The notes: generated by a model not told the origin, from the letters alone. Positions 1 to 7,578 are shown, counted from the first letter of the stretch. The stretch: 10,102 bases of DNA from Paracoccaceae bacterium (GCA_002400675.1 NVQY01000173.1:1-10102), one strand, 5' to 3'. Numbers and translations are program-made.

Positions 1-1368
1 CGTCTGGCACTCAAGCAGGGGATCAATTGCCTGCGCGTCGAACCGCGCATTACCCGCAACGAGCGCGACCTGACACTGGACGTCGAATTTGTCCTGACCA
101 AGGGCCCGCGCATATTTGTTGAACGCATTGATATCGAAGGCAACACCACCACGCTGGACCGGGTAGTGCGTCAACAGTTCAAGATCGTCGAGGGCGACCC
201 GTTCAACCCGCGCGAAATCCGCGAAAGCGCCGAACGTATCCGCGCGCTTGGCTATTTCAGCACCTCCAACGTAGACGCGCGTCAGGGAACCGCATCGGAT
301 CAGGTGATCGTCGGCGTGAACGTCGAAGAACAGCCAACCGGCTCTCTCAGCCTTGGTGGGTCGTTTTCGGTCAACGATGGCGTTGGCGTTGCCATTGGCC
401 TGAACGAGCGGAACTTCCTCGGGCGTGGTCAGCGGCTTGGCATAACACTTTCCACGGCACAGGAGGCTCAGGAATACATTCTTGGTTTCACCGAGCCGCA
501 GTTGTTGGGGCGTGATCTGGCCTTTAGTATTGATTTTGGCTTGTCCGGGCGAACCTCGAGTTTTGCCTCTTATGATATCAAGCGGCGGTTTTTTGCCCCG
601 GCCCTGACCTTTAAGACCGGCGAGGATTCGCGTCTGGCATTGCGCTATAGCTGGCGCAACAGTGAAATGCTTCAGCGCGGGGTCGCAGTAAGTGGGGCGG
701 TTATTACCAGCGAAATCGCCCAAGGGTTGGTGTCCTCAAGTTCTCTTGGGTTTACCTACACATATGACAGCCGCCTAACGGGCCTGAACCCCAACGCAGG
801 TGTCCTGATCGAGGCCGGAACAGATATTTCCGGACTAGGTGGTGGTTCAGAATTTATTCGAAGCACAGCCAGGATTGTCGGCCAAACCAAAGTTCTGAAC
901 GAAGAAGTCACCCTGCGTGCCAGTTTTGAGGCCGGCGCGGTGAATTGGCGTAATCCTCAGTATAGCCGGTCTGTTGACCGCTTTGTGTTGGGGACTGACA
1001 AGATGCGCGGCTTCGAACCTGCCGGTATCGGCCCACGGGACCTGTCGGGCGGCGTCAACGATGCGCTTGGCGGTAACATGTATTCGGTGCTGCGTCTTGA
1101 GGCTGAATTCCCGCTGGGCCTGCCCGAAGAACTGGGCATTCGCGGCGGTCTGTTTTACGACATCGGCAACGTCTGGGGGCTGGATAACGTCAACACCGCA
1201 GGCGGCACCATCGTTGGTGAAAGCGGCTCGTTGCGCCATGTCATCGGGTTTTCGATTCTGTGGACCACCGCCATCGGGCCGCTCAGGTTCAACTTTTCCA
1301 AGGCGATCGTGAAAGAGACCTTTGACAACGAGCAAACATTTGACCTGACCATTCAGGCCAAATTTTAG
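1..1368 (+). CDS. bamA: Outer membrane protein assembly factor BamA (5'-truncated by window edge)
   Basis: BamA is the Omp85-family outer-membrane barrel that folds and inserts other beta-barrel proteins as the core of the BAM complex. The frame is open from base 1, so the N-terminus (signal peptide and first POTRA domains) lies outside the window. 455 residues are visible. Residues 1-35 look like the end of a POTRA domain. About 36-112 form the last POTRA, starting at PRIFVERIDIEGN and including the typical ALGYFS turn. From about 113 the glycine- and aromatic-rich strands of the 16-stranded barrel begin. The MRGF at residues 335-338 (1003-1014) matches the conserved (V/I)RGF motif of barrel loop L6, and the protein ends in a C-terminal Phe (LTIQAKF), as expected for the beta-signal. 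It heads the visible operon, and skp starts 4 nt after its TAG stop. Identification is confident from family features; only the missing start is uncertain. Confidence 0.96.
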   Translation, partial: RLALKQGINCLRVEPRITRNERDLTLDVEFVLTKGPRIFVERIDIEGNTTTLDRVVRQQFKIVEGDPFNPREIRESAERIRALGYFSTSNVDARQGTASDQVIVGVNVEEQPTGSLSLGGSFSVNDGVGVAIGLNERNFLGRGQRLGITLSTAQEAQEYILGFTEPQLLGRDLAFSIDFGLSGRTSSFASYDIKRRFFAPALTFKTGEDSRLALRYSWRNSEMLQRGVAVSGAVITSEIAQGLVSSSSLGFTYTYDSRLTGLNPNAGVLIEAGTDISGLGGGSEFIRSTARIVGQTKVLNEEVTLRASFEAGAVNWRNPQYSRSVDRFVLGTDKMRGFEPAGIGPRDLSGGVNDALGGNMYSVLRLEAEFPLGLPEELGIRGGLFYDIGNVWGLDNVNTAGGTIVGESGSLRHVIGFSILWTTAIGPLRFNFSKAIVKETFDNEQTFDLTIQAKF

Positions 1369-1372
1369 GCCG

Positions 1373-1951
1373 GTGCGGGTAGTGGCCGCCATCCGGGTGG
1401 GGTCCATTATCGCCATGCTGCTAATGGTTGTTGTGGCTGCGGGGTCAACGCAAGCACAGCAACTTGGCCTGCCGCAGGGCGCGATCCTGACCATTTCCAC
1501 TGATCGCACCTTTGCCGAGTCACAGTTCGGCCAGCGGGTCGCCGCCGACGTCGAAGCCCAAAGCGCGGTTCTCGCCGCCGAAAACCGCCGCATCGAAGCA
1601 GAGCTGATTGCGGAAGAAAAAGACCTGACCGAACGGCGCCCCGGCATGGAATCCGCTGCCTTTCGCGCTCTGGCCGATGCGTTCGACCAAAAGGTGCAAA
1701 GCACCCGCGTCACGCAGGAAACCAAGGCCCGCGCGCTGAACCAGATTGCCGACAAGGCGCGGGTCGAATTCCTACAGGTCGCGCGCCCCATTCTTGAGGA
1801 TCTGATGCGCGAATCCGGGGCCGGCGTGATCCTTGAACGCTCAAACGTGTTCCTTAGCGCCAATGCCACCGACATCACCGATCTGGCGATTGAACGGATT
1901 GATGCCGCGATTGGCGACGGGGCTGGTCTGAACGGCGCGCCGGAACAATAG
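1373..1951 (+). CDS. skp: Periplasmic chaperone Skp/OmpH family
   Basis: Skp (OmpH) is a trimeric periplasmic holdase that keeps unfolded outer-membrane proteins soluble on their way to BAM. The 192-residue product starts at GTG. Its N-terminus has two arginines (R2, R8), a hydrophobic core at about 10-24 and a cleavage site after TQA (residue 28), i.e. a Sec signal peptide. Residues 38-57 (AILTISTDRTFAESQFGQRV) match the strand and first helix of the OmpH domain. Residues 58-140 are charged, heptad-like helix (EAQSAVLAAENRRIEAEL, then basic and acidic stretches), fitting the coiled-coil tentacles. GVILERSNVFLSANATDITD (151-170) is the typical returning C-terminal strand and helix. The in-frame ATG at 1415 would remove the positively charged n-region, so GTG at 1373, 4 nt after bamA, is preferred. 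No strong Shine-Dalgarno is visible, consistent with coupling to bamA translation. Adjacency to bamA supports the call. Confidence 0.9.
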   Translation: MRVVAAIRVGSIIAMLLMVVVAAGSTQAQQLGLPQGAILTISTDRTFAESQFGQRVAADVEAQSAVLAAENRRIEAELIAEEKDLTERRPGMESAAFRALADAFDQKVQSTRVTQETKARALNQIADKARVEFLQVARPILEDLMRESGAGVILERSNVFLSANATDITDLAIERIDAAIGDGAGLNGAPEQ

Positions 1952-2022
1952 CGTGCCTTGCGCCAGCCCGTCTTGCCCAAGCGGGCCGGGGTTGGTAGGC
2001 AGATTGTCAAAACGATAACAAC

Positions 2023-2027
2023 AGGGA
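2023..2027 (+). promoter_or_regulatory. Ribosome binding site of fabZ
   Basis: AGGGA lies 8 nt upstream of the ATG at 2036. It decides the fabZ start: the reading frame is open further upstream to about 1958, but those extra 26 residues do not resemble any FabZ N-terminus and have no such site. Confidence 0.6.
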
Positions 2028-2035
2028 ACCGCGCC

Positions 2036-2500
2036 ATGACCGACGAAACCAAAAGCGCCGATATACAACTGATTCAACGCATTCTGCCGCATCGCTATCC
2101 GTTCCTTCTGGTCGACAAGGTGGTGGACATCGTCGGCACCCAATCGGCCCGGGGCATAAAAAACGTCACCATGAACGAGCCGCATTTTCAGGGCCATTTC
2201 CCCGGCACCCCGATCATGCCCGGCGTCACAATCGTCGAGGCGATGGCGCAGACCGCTGGCGTGATGATCGGCGTGGCACTGGATATGGCTGACCGCGATC
2301 TGCTGATCTTTTTCATGGCTATCGACAAGTGCAAGTTCCGCCGCAAGGTCGGCCCCGGCGACGTACTGGAAATGCAAATCACCACCCTGCGCGGCAAACC
2401 CGGCGGCAAGGTGTGGAAATTCGGCGGGCGGGCCACGGTGGACGGCGATGTTGCCGCCGAGGCCGAATTCACCGCCATGATCGACCTGCCAAAGGACTAG
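2036..2500 (+). CDS. fabZ: 3-hydroxyacyl-[acyl-carrier-protein] dehydratase FabZ
   Basis: FabZ dehydrates 3-hydroxyacyl-ACP to trans-2-enoyl-ACP in type II fatty acid synthesis, in the cytoplasm. It competes with LpxA for the same 3-hydroxyacyl-ACP pool, which explains its place in lipid A operons. The 154-residue hotdog-fold protein has the N-terminal [14 protein letters not shown] signature (16-29) and the active-site segment around [12 protein letters not shown] (53-64). The catalytic pair falls at His54 and Glu68 (in TIVEAMAQ), the same numbers as in E. coli Fab[18 protein letters not shown] follows further on, as usual for the family. The ATG at 2036 is chosen for its AGGGA site and family length. 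The gene lies 84 nt after skp and 4 nt before lpxA. The usual lpxD is not between skp and fabZ. FabA is the alternative family, but the length and neighbours argue for FabZ. Confidence 0.96.
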   Translation: MTDETKSADIQLIQRILPHRYPFLLVDKVVDIVGTQSARGIKNVTMNEPHFQGHFPGTPIMPGVTIVEAMAQTAGVMIGVALDMADRDLLIFFMAIDKCKFRRKVGPGDVLEMQITTLRGKPGGKVWKFGGRATVDGDVAAEAEFTAMIDLPKD

Positions 2501-2504
2501 GGGG

Positions 2505-3290
2505 ATGTCAAAGATACACGCCTCTGCAATCATTGAACCGGGCGCGCAGCTGGGCAAGGACTGTGTGGTCGGGCCATTCTGCGTGGTCGGCTCGCAGGTG
2601 GTTCTGGGCGACCGGGTGGAACTGAAAAGCCACGTCGTCATAACCGGAGACACGGTGATCGGCGCGCAAACGGTGATCTTCTCGTTCTCGGTGATCGGGG
2701 AAATCCCGCAGGACCTCAAGTTCGACGGCGAAGAAAGCCGTCTGCGGATCGGCGCGCGCAACCGTATCCGCGAACATGTAACCATGAATGCCGGCACCAA
2801 AGGCGGCGGCGGTGTGACCCGCATCGGCGATGACGGCCTGTTCATGGCCGGATGCCACGTCGCCCATGACGCGCAGATCGGCGACCGGGTGATCGTGGTC
2901 AATTCCGCCGCCGTGGCCGGTCACTGCGTGCTAGAGGATGACGTGATCATCGGCGGTCTGTCCGGTCTGCACCAATGGGTGCGCATTGGACGCGGTGCCA
3001 TCATCGGCGCGCTGACCATGGTGACCAGCGACGTGATTCCCTACGGCCTCGTGCAAGGCCCGCGCGGAGAGTTGGATGGTCTCAATCTGGTTGGTCTCAA
3101 ACGTCGCGGTGTGGCGCGCGGCGACATCACCGCCTTGCGCGCGGCGTTTCAGATGCTGGCGCAGGGCGAAGGGGCCTTTCAGGACCGCGCGCGCCGTCTG
3201 GGTGACGAAACCGACAGCGATTATGTGCGCGAGATCGTCGATTTCGTTGTCGGCGCCTCGAAACGCTCATTTCTGACACCGGGGAAATAG
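2505..3290 (+). CDS. lpxA: UDP-N-acetylglucosamine O-acyltransferase LpxA
   Basis: LpxA transfers a 3-hydroxyacyl chain from ACP to the 3-OH of UDP-GlcNAc, the first step of lipid A synthesis, in the cytosol. At 261 residues it is almost the length of the E. coli enzyme (262). Residues about 5-180 show the hexapeptide repeats of a left-handed beta-helix (GPFCVVGSQVVLGD, HVVITGDTVIGA and so on). A helical C-terminal domain begins near GLKRRGVARGDITALR. The HVAHD motif gives His118 and His121; His121 aligns with the E. coli catalytic base His125. Lys72 aligns with Lys76 and HQ156-157 with His160-Gln161. Counting from HQ, Ala169 occupies the position of E. coli Gly173, the acyl-length ruler, which may shift chain preference. 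Start ATG is 4 nt after the fabZ stop, preceded by a GGGGG stretch. lpxI follows after 3 nt. Confidence 0.96.
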   Translation: MSKIHASAIIEPGAQLGKDCVVGPFCVVGSQVVLGDRVELKSHVVITGDTVIGAQTVIFSFSVIGEIPQDLKFDGEESRLRIGARNRIREHVTMNAGTKGGGGVTRIGDDGLFMAGCHVAHDAQIGDRVIVVNSAAVAGHCVLEDDVIIGGLSGLHQWVRIGRGAIIGALTMVTSDVIPYGLVQGPRGELDGLNLVGLKRRGVARGDITALRAAFQMLAQGEGAFQDRARRLGDETDSDYVREIVDFVVGASKRSFLTPGK

Positions 3291-3293
3291 CCG

Positions 3294-4094
3294 GTGTTGG
3301 CGCTGATCGCCGGACGCGGCGCGTTGCCAGGCGAACTGGCCAACCGGCTAGAGGTGGCCCCGCTGGTGTGCGCGCTCGATGGGTTTGGCCCCGATGACCT
3401 GCCTGTGGATGTGACGTTTCGGCTGGAAACTCTTGGCACCCTGCTGGCGGTCTTGCGCGACAACGGGGTGACGGATGTGTGCATGGCGGGGGCGATTGGC
3501 CGCCCTGTATTGGACCCCAGCGCGATTGACGCCGCAACTTTGCCGCTGGTGCCGCTGTTGCAACAAGCCATGACCAGCGGCGACGACGGGGCCTTGCGCG
3601 CCGCTATCATCGCCTTTGAAAGCGCCGGCATGACCGTAATGGGTGCCCACGAAGTCGCCCCCGACCTGCTACCGCCCCCGGGCTGTTCAACCCACGCCCA
3701 ACCCGGTGCCCCCGACCGCGCCGACGCCGCGCGCGGGGCTGAAATCGTCGCGGCCATGGCGGCGGCCGACATCGGGCAGGCCTGCGTGGTGCAACACCAT
3801 CAGGCCCTGGCCGTCGAGGGCGCATTTGGCACCGACTGGATGCTGCAAAGCCTGACCACACGGCCCGACGCTGGCGGCGGCATCCTGTTCAAGGCTCCCA
3901 AACCGGGTCAGGACCGGCGCGTCGACCTGCCCACCATCGGCCCCGACACCATCGTCGCGGCCTGCGCGGCGGGCCTTGCCGGCGTGGTAATCGAATCGCA
4001 GGGCGTGATGGTTCTTGATCGCGCCACAGTGTTGGCTGAATGCAACCGTCTGGGCCTGTTCCTGTGGGTGCGCGCCGCGCCCGCGCCAGGCTGA
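3294..4094 (+). CDS. lpxI: UDP-2,3-diacylglucosamine pyrophosphatase LpxI
   Basis: LpxI hydrolyses UDP-2,3-diacylglucosamine to lipid X (2,3-diacylglucosamine 1-phosphate) and UMP. It is the alphaproteobacterial replacement of LpxH and was first characterised in Caulobacter. The 266-residue product starts with LALIAGRGALPGELA (2-16), the typical N-terminal nucleotide-binding-like segment. It also carries the C-terminal domain signatures ALAVEGAFGTDWML (171-184) and FKAPKPGQDRRVDLPTIGPD (199-218). Asp211 in RRVDLPTIG is probably the conserved catalytic aspartate of the family; the exact equivalence is inferred, not aligned. The start codon is GTG, 3 nt after lpxA, with no better in-frame start near it. 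The TGA stop shares one base with the lpxB ATG (TGATG), so translation of the two is probably coupled. The position between lpxA and lpxB is standard for alphaproteobacteria and supports the call. Confidence 0.93.
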   Translation: MLALIAGRGALPGELANRLEVAPLVCALDGFGPDDLPVDVTFRLETLGTLLAVLRDNGVTDVCMAGAIGRPVLDPSAIDAATLPLVPLLQQAMTSGDDGALRAAIIAFESAGMTVMGAHEVAPDLLPPPGCSTHAQPGAPDRADAARGAEIVAAMAAADIGQACVVQHHQALAVEGAFGTDWMLQSLTTRPDAGGGILFKAPKPGQDRRVDLPTIGPDTIVAACAAGLAGVVIESQGVMVLDRATVLAECNRLGLFLWVRAAPAPG

Positions 4095-5242
4095 TGCGGA
4101 TATTTGTCATCGCCGGGGAACCTTCGGGCGACCGGCTGGGCGGCGCTCTTATGGCCGGGCTGCGCAGGTTGCGGCATGAGGTGACATTCACCGGCATCGG
4201 CGGCCCGATGATGGCCGATCAGGGGCTGGTCAGCCGCTTTGACATGGCCGAACTGTCGATCATGGGTCTGGCCGAGGTCGCGCCCAAGTATTTTCACCTC
4301 AAACGCCGCATCGCCGAGACCGCACAGGCCATACTGACGCAAAAGCCGGACGTGGTGATCACCATAGACGCCCCCGATTTCTGCCTGCGCGTGGCCAAGC
4401 TGGTCAAGGCTGGCAGCACTATCCGCACCGTGCATTACGTCGCCCCCACGGTCTGGGCATGGCGCCCCGGTCGCGCGGCTAAAATGGCGCGGGTGATTGA
4501 CCACGTGCTGGCGCTGTTCCCGTTTGAACCACCGCTGATGCAGGCCGCCGGCATGGCCTGCGACTTTGTTGGCCACCCCGTGGTGGCGGAACCACAGGCC
4601 ACGGCCACCGACATCGCCACCTTCCGAACGCAACACGGGCTGGGCGACGCGCCGATCCTGCTGGTGCTGCCCGGATCGCGCCGTGGCGAAGTCGCGCGCC
4701 TTGCGCCGACCTTTGGCGCAGCCTTGCGGAAATTCCTACCCAACCACCCGGATATGCGCGTGATCGTCCCGGCGGCGGGACCGGTGGCGGGGCTGGTCCG
4801 GGAACAGATTGCCGACTGGCCCGGCGACCCAATGGTGCTGGACCCCGCGTACACCAACCCGGACGAAAAACGCGCCGCCTTTGCCGCCGCATCGCTGGCG
4901 CTGGCGGCTTCGGGCACCGTGTCGTTGGAACTGGCCGCGGCAAATACGCCGATGGTGATCGCTTATGATTTCAACTGGATTACCCGTCAGATCCTGCGTC
5001 GGATGATGCTGACTGACACGGCCACGCTGGTCAATCTGGTCAGCGAAACCCGCGTTGTACCCGAATGCCTTGGCGAAAACTGCCGTTCCGGTCCAATCGT
5101 CCGGGCGCTTGAAAACGTCCTAAACGCACCCGAAAAACAAACCGACGCCATGGCGCTGACCATGCAGCGACTGGGGCAAGGCGGCGAGGCCCCGGGCCTG
5201 CGTGCGGCGCGCGCTGTGCTGGCCGGGATGGCGCAACGATAG
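4094..5242 (+). CDS. lpxB: Lipid-A-disaccharide synthase LpxB
   Basis: LpxB (glycosyltransferase family 19) condenses UDP-2,3-diacylglucosamine with lipid X, the product of LpxI, to make tetraacyl-disaccharide 1-phosphate at the inner face of the cytoplasmic membrane. The 382-residue length equals that of the E. coli enzyme. Visible family motifs are IAGEPSGDRLGG (6-17), GIGGPMM (34-40), the IDAPDF segment (91-96), HYVAPTVWAWRPGRA (114-128), LALFPFEPP (139-147), FVGHPVVAE (158-166), LPGSRRGEV (192-200) and the donor-binding SGTVSLELA (273-281). The ATG at 4094 is chosen because the protein then begins MRIFVIAGEPSGD as in homologues; an open frame upstream to about 4040 overlaps lpxI and has no family character. 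The gene overlaps the lpxI stop by one base and is the last gene of the operon, followed by a hairpin at 5261-5285. Confidence 0.96.
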   Translation: MRIFVIAGEPSGDRLGGALMAGLRRLRHEVTFTGIGGPMMADQGLVSRFDMAELSIMGLAEVAPKYFHLKRRIAETAQAILTQKPDVVITIDAPDFCLRVAKLVKAGSTIRTVHYVAPTVWAWRPGRAAKMARVIDHVLALFPFEPPLMQAAGMACDFVGHPVVAEPQATATDIATFRTQHGLGDAPILLVLPGSRRGEVARLAPTFGAALRKFLPNHPDMRVIVPAAGPVAGLVREQIADWPGDPMVLDPAYTNPDEKRAAFAAASLALAASGTVSLELAAANTPMVIAYDFNWITRQILRRMMLTDTATLVNLVSETRVVPECLGENCRSGPIVRALENVLNAPEKQTDAMALTMQRLGQGGEAPGLRAARAVLAGMAQR

Positions 5243-5260
5243 CGTCTCGATAGAGCGCCC

Positions 5261-5285
5261 GGGGCCGCTTGGCACAAGCGGCCCC
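5261..5285. terminator. Candidate bidirectional terminator hairpin between lpxB and a convergent gene
   Basis: GGGGCCGCTT (5261-5270), a 5-nt loop GGCAC and AAGCGGCCCC (5276-5285) form a perfect 10-bp stem. It lies 19 nt after the lpxB stop and 9 nt after the stop of the minus-strand gene that ends at 5295. There is no U-tract on either strand (GATTAAC on plus, GGGCGCTC on minus), so intrinsic termination is not certain. The hairpin may act with Rho or as a 3'-end stabiliser for both transcripts. Confidence 0.6.
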
Positions 5286-5294
5286 GATTAACAG

Positions 5295-6503
5295 TTATTC
5301 TACCACGATCGTATAGGTATAGGCCGATCCGTCCCCAGCGTCGGGGTTGGCAGGGTCTTTCAGCAACGCCAGCGTCGGGCGATACTTGCCCGGCAGCGAT
5401 CCGGCGGTGAATTGCAGGATCATCATTGCCCCTCCCCAGCGTTTACCCGGCTTTTCGGCCATCTTTTCAGTGGGCACAGACAGCACCGGCTTGCCGTTCT
5501 TGTTCATGGATTTCAGCTCTTGCCCCTTGGCACCCTTGGGCGCGCTGGCAATCACACCACCGATGATCATATCCTTGCTGGGATCAAGCGTTCCATCGCC
5601 ATCGGTATCCTGCACGATCAGCCCGCCATTATAGCGCGCCATCGACGCCGGCTTGTCATACCCCATCGCCTTGAGTTCCGGCGTGGACAACACACCCGCC
5701 CCGGTGATCGGCCCCTTGAATGCGTACATTTCGTCGCGGTCATTCGATGGCGCCACGCCATACAGCATCAGCGGAATCGGCACCGTGCCCTTGGTCTTGC
5801 CCAACACGTCACCGGGTTTTACCCGCTGCCAGTTGTGATTGCGCCCGGCGTGGGGAAAGTTGGTCGGCAACACCTGCGGCACCGGGGCAGGGATCATCGA
5901 CAGATCCCCCGAACCTTCGGAAACCACGTCGCCCGCACTGTCGAGAATGCGCACGTTGACGGTGCCCACCGCGCCCGAATTCAGGAACGCGCTTTGCTGG
6001 AAACCGATGTGTAGCACCTTGATGCCGCGCTGCCGGATAGGATCACCCGCCGCCCCCTTGGCTGGTGACATCAGAGTGTCGGCGTTCAACCCGTCATCGC
6101 CCGTGGGCTTGATGACAAAGATATTCACGTCATCGCCTTCGCTGACCTCATAGCCGACCTTGGCCCCCGGCAGACCCTGTTGCGGCGCGCCGGTCACCAT
6201 CATGATCGAAGCCTGCGAGATGCCCACGTCCCAGTCCCGCTCAAACCCGCCCTCAAGCGAGATTTCCATCTGCCCACCGGCAGGAATGCCATAGCCGACC
6301 ACGGCAGGGTCCATGAATTCGGCCCCCTGTGCGGCCTCCGATTGCAAATAGACGTTGATGCCGGTGCGCGCGCCCAACACCGTGCCGGTGGCCGACAGCG
6401 GCGCGTTGACAATGGTGCTGACCATGCCTTCCTGCGCCACGGCACCGGTTGCGACAAGGCTTAGCGATGTCAGGATGGTTGAGACAAAATATCTGGTTTT
6501 CAC
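5295..6503 (-). CDS. Hypothetical secreted protein with a calcium-loop-like DxDxDG motif
   Basis: I do not recognise this 402-residue protein. The start is GTG at 6503, preceded by GGGGGA with 6-nt spacing. The N-terminus (MKTRYFVSTILTSLSLVATG) is a clear Sec signal peptide, with cleavage likely after AVA (residue 23), so it should be periplasmic or exported. There is no lipobox and no further membrane segment. The mature part is glycine- and proline-rich with alternating hydrophobic residues, suggesting beta structure. Residues 299-311 (DTDGDGTLDPSKD) place acids at loop positions 1, 3, 5 and 9, as in thrombospondin type-3, dockerin or EF-hand-like calcium loops. Only one such loop is visible, so calcium binding is inference. 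There are no cysteines, catalytic signature or repeats that I can see. It is apparently a single-gene unit between the rplI terminator and the hairpin at 5261-5285. Confidence 0.85.
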   Translation of the reverse strand: MKTRYFVSTILTSLSLVATGAVAQEGMVSTIVNAPLSATGTVLGARTGINVYLQSEAAQGAEFMDPAVVGYGIPAGGQMEISLEGGFERDWDVGISQASIMMVTGAPQQGLPGAKVGYEVSEGDDVNIFVIKPTGDDGLNADTLMSPAKGAAGDPIRQRGIKVLHIGFQQSAFLNSGAVGTVNVRILDSAGDVVSEGSGDLSMIPAPVPQVLPTNFPHAGRNHNWQRVKPGDVLGKTKGTVPIPLMLYGVAPSNDRDEMYAFKGPITGAGVLSTPELKAMGYDKPASMARYNGGLIVQDTDGDGTLDPSKDMIIGGVIASAPKGAKGQELKSMNKNGKPVLSVPTEKMAEKPGKRWGGAMMILQFTAGSLPGKYRPTLALLKDPANPDAGDGSAYTYTIVVE

Positions 6504-6630
6504 GGAAAATCCCCCGGTTTGATTATTGTTTTAATCGTCGTGTCTTAGGGGGGGGAGTGTGACGCGAAACCGCGCAAACAGGCAGACAACTCTGCTCAAC
6601 ATGCCGTGATGGGCGCGTCACAACCTGCTG

Positions 6631-6673
6631 GAGACAAAAGAAAAGCCGCGCAAGGCAGATGCCCGCGCGGCTT
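6631..6673 (-). terminator. Rho-independent terminator of the rpsF-rpsR-rplI operon
   Basis: Read on the minus strand, AAGCCGCGC (6673-6665), a 13-nt loop and GCGCGGCTT (6651-6643) form a perfect 9-bp stem. It is followed by a T-rich tract TTCTTTTG (6642 downward). It starts 24 nt after the rplI stop. Stem plus U-tract is a classic intrinsic terminator; it separates the ribosomal operon from the downstream secreted-protein gene. Confidence 0.85.
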
Positions 6674-6697
6674 GTCGTGTTTCTACGGATCGCCGGT

Positions 6698-7339
6698 TCA
6701 GGCGGTCGCGTCGTCCTGATCGTCAGCCGGCGCGGCCTCGGCGGCGTCGCCATCTGTGCGCGGCAGATCGTCGTCATCCGCAGCGGCAGAGCCGATGTCG
6801 TCGAACAGTTCGGCGATTTCGAATTCAGCGGCGGCTTCTTCTTCCGCGGCCAGATCCTGAATCGATTTGCCAGAGGCCTGAAGTTCGGCCTCTTCGACGG
6901 AACGCGCTACGTTCAGTTCGATCTCGGCGCTGACTTCGGGGTGCAGCACGACCGAAACCATGTGCAGACCCAGTTCCTTGATCGGCGCAATCAGGACAAC
7001 CTGCTTGCGATCGACCGAGAACCCACCGTCAGTTGCCAGTTCGGCAGCGTCACGCGGCGAAACCGACCCATACAGCGCGCCGGAATCGGACGCGGAACGA
7101 ATCACCACGAACTGCTGACCGTTCAGACGGGTCGCCAGATCTTCGGCTTCTTTCTTGGACTCAAGATTGCGCGCTTCAAATTGCGCCTTTTGCGTCTCAA
7201 ACTGGGCGATGTTGCGTTCGGATGCCGACAACGCCTTGCCCTGAGGCAACAGGAAATTGCGGGCAAAGCCGGATTTGACGTCAACCACGTCGCCCATCTG
7301 GCCTAGCTTGGCCACACGTTCCAGAAGGATAACTTGCAT
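6698..7339 (-). CDS. rplI: 50S ribosomal protein L9 with acidic C-terminal extension
   Basis: L9 binds 23S rRNA near the base of the L1 stalk and helps keep the reading frame. The N-terminal RNA-binding domain is unmistakable: [20 protein letters not shown] (2-21) followed by [15 protein letters not shown] (22-36). A connecting helix spans about 40-75, and the C-terminal domain covers about 76-147 ([18 protein letters not shown], then [15 protein letters not shown]). The protein has 213 residues against about 149 in E. coli. The extra part from about 148 is strongly acidic, with 23 Asp/Glu and only two basic residues, including DDDD at 188-191. The start ATG at 7339 has GGAGAAA just upstream. 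It is the last gene of rpsF-rpsR-rplI, 11 nt after rpsR, with a terminator downstream. Regulation is presumably shared with the operon. Confidence 0.97.
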   Translation of the reverse strand: MQVILLERVAKLGQMGDVVDVKSGFARNFLLPQGKALSASERNIAQFETQKAQFEARNLESKKEAEDLATRLNGQQFVVIRSASDSGALYGSVSPRDAAELATDGGFSVDRKQVVLIAPIKELGLHMVSVVLHPEVSAEIELNVARSVEEAELQASGKSIQDLAAEEEAAAEFEIAELFDDIGSAAADDDDLPRTDGDAAEAAPADDQDDATA

Positions 7340-7350
7340 ATGGTTTCTCC

Positions 7351-7578
7351 TTATTTCACGGCGTAAGGCAGCAGGGCGAGGAAACGGGCGCGTTTGATGG
7401 CGCGCGACAATTCGCGTTGCTTCTTGGCCGAGACGGCGGTGATACGGGACGGCACGATCTTGCCGCGTTCGCTGATATAGCGTTGCAGCAGGCGTGTGTC
7501 TTTATAGTCGATGGCCGGTGCGTTATCGCCCGAGAACGGGCAGACCTTGCGACGGCGGAAAAATGGTTTTGCAGCCAT
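7351..7578 (-). CDS. rpsR: 30S ribosomal protein S18
   Basis: S18 pairs with S6 on the platform of the 30S subunit. The 75-residue protein contains the family signature [17 protein letters not shown] (11-27), then [20 protein letters not shown] (30-49), and ends in the basic helix [20 protein letters not shown]. Length and sequence are typical for alphaproteobacterial S18. The ATG at 7578 is preceded on the minus strand by AAAGGA with about 9-nt spacing. It sits 28 nt after rpsF and 11 nt before rplI, the standard order of this operon. Confidence 0.98.
   Translation of the reverse strand: MAAKPFFRRRKVCPFSGDNAPAIDYKDTRLLQRYISERGKIVPSRITAVSAKKQRELSRAIKRARFLALLPYAVK

Noticed and set aside
1958..2035. 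N-terminal extension of fabZ
   Set aside because: The ATG at 2036 has a proper ribosome site, gives the family length of 154 and puts His54/Glu68 at the E. coli numbering.
847..2052. 401-codon open frame on the minus strand across bamA, skp and the start of fabZ
   Set aside because: Antisense shadow: it spans three well-supported genes, has low-complexity Arg/Ser/Ala-rich composition and no family character. Long antisense frames are expected in GC-rich genes with G/C third positions.
1841..2902. 353-codon minus-strand open frame over fabZ and lpxA
   Set aside because: Same kind of shadow; both genes underneath have complete catalytic motifs and the antisense product resembles nothing.
3908..4636. 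242-codon minus-strand open frame over the lpxI-lpxB junction
   Set aside because: Overlaps two confident genes and has no ribosome site or recognisable domain.
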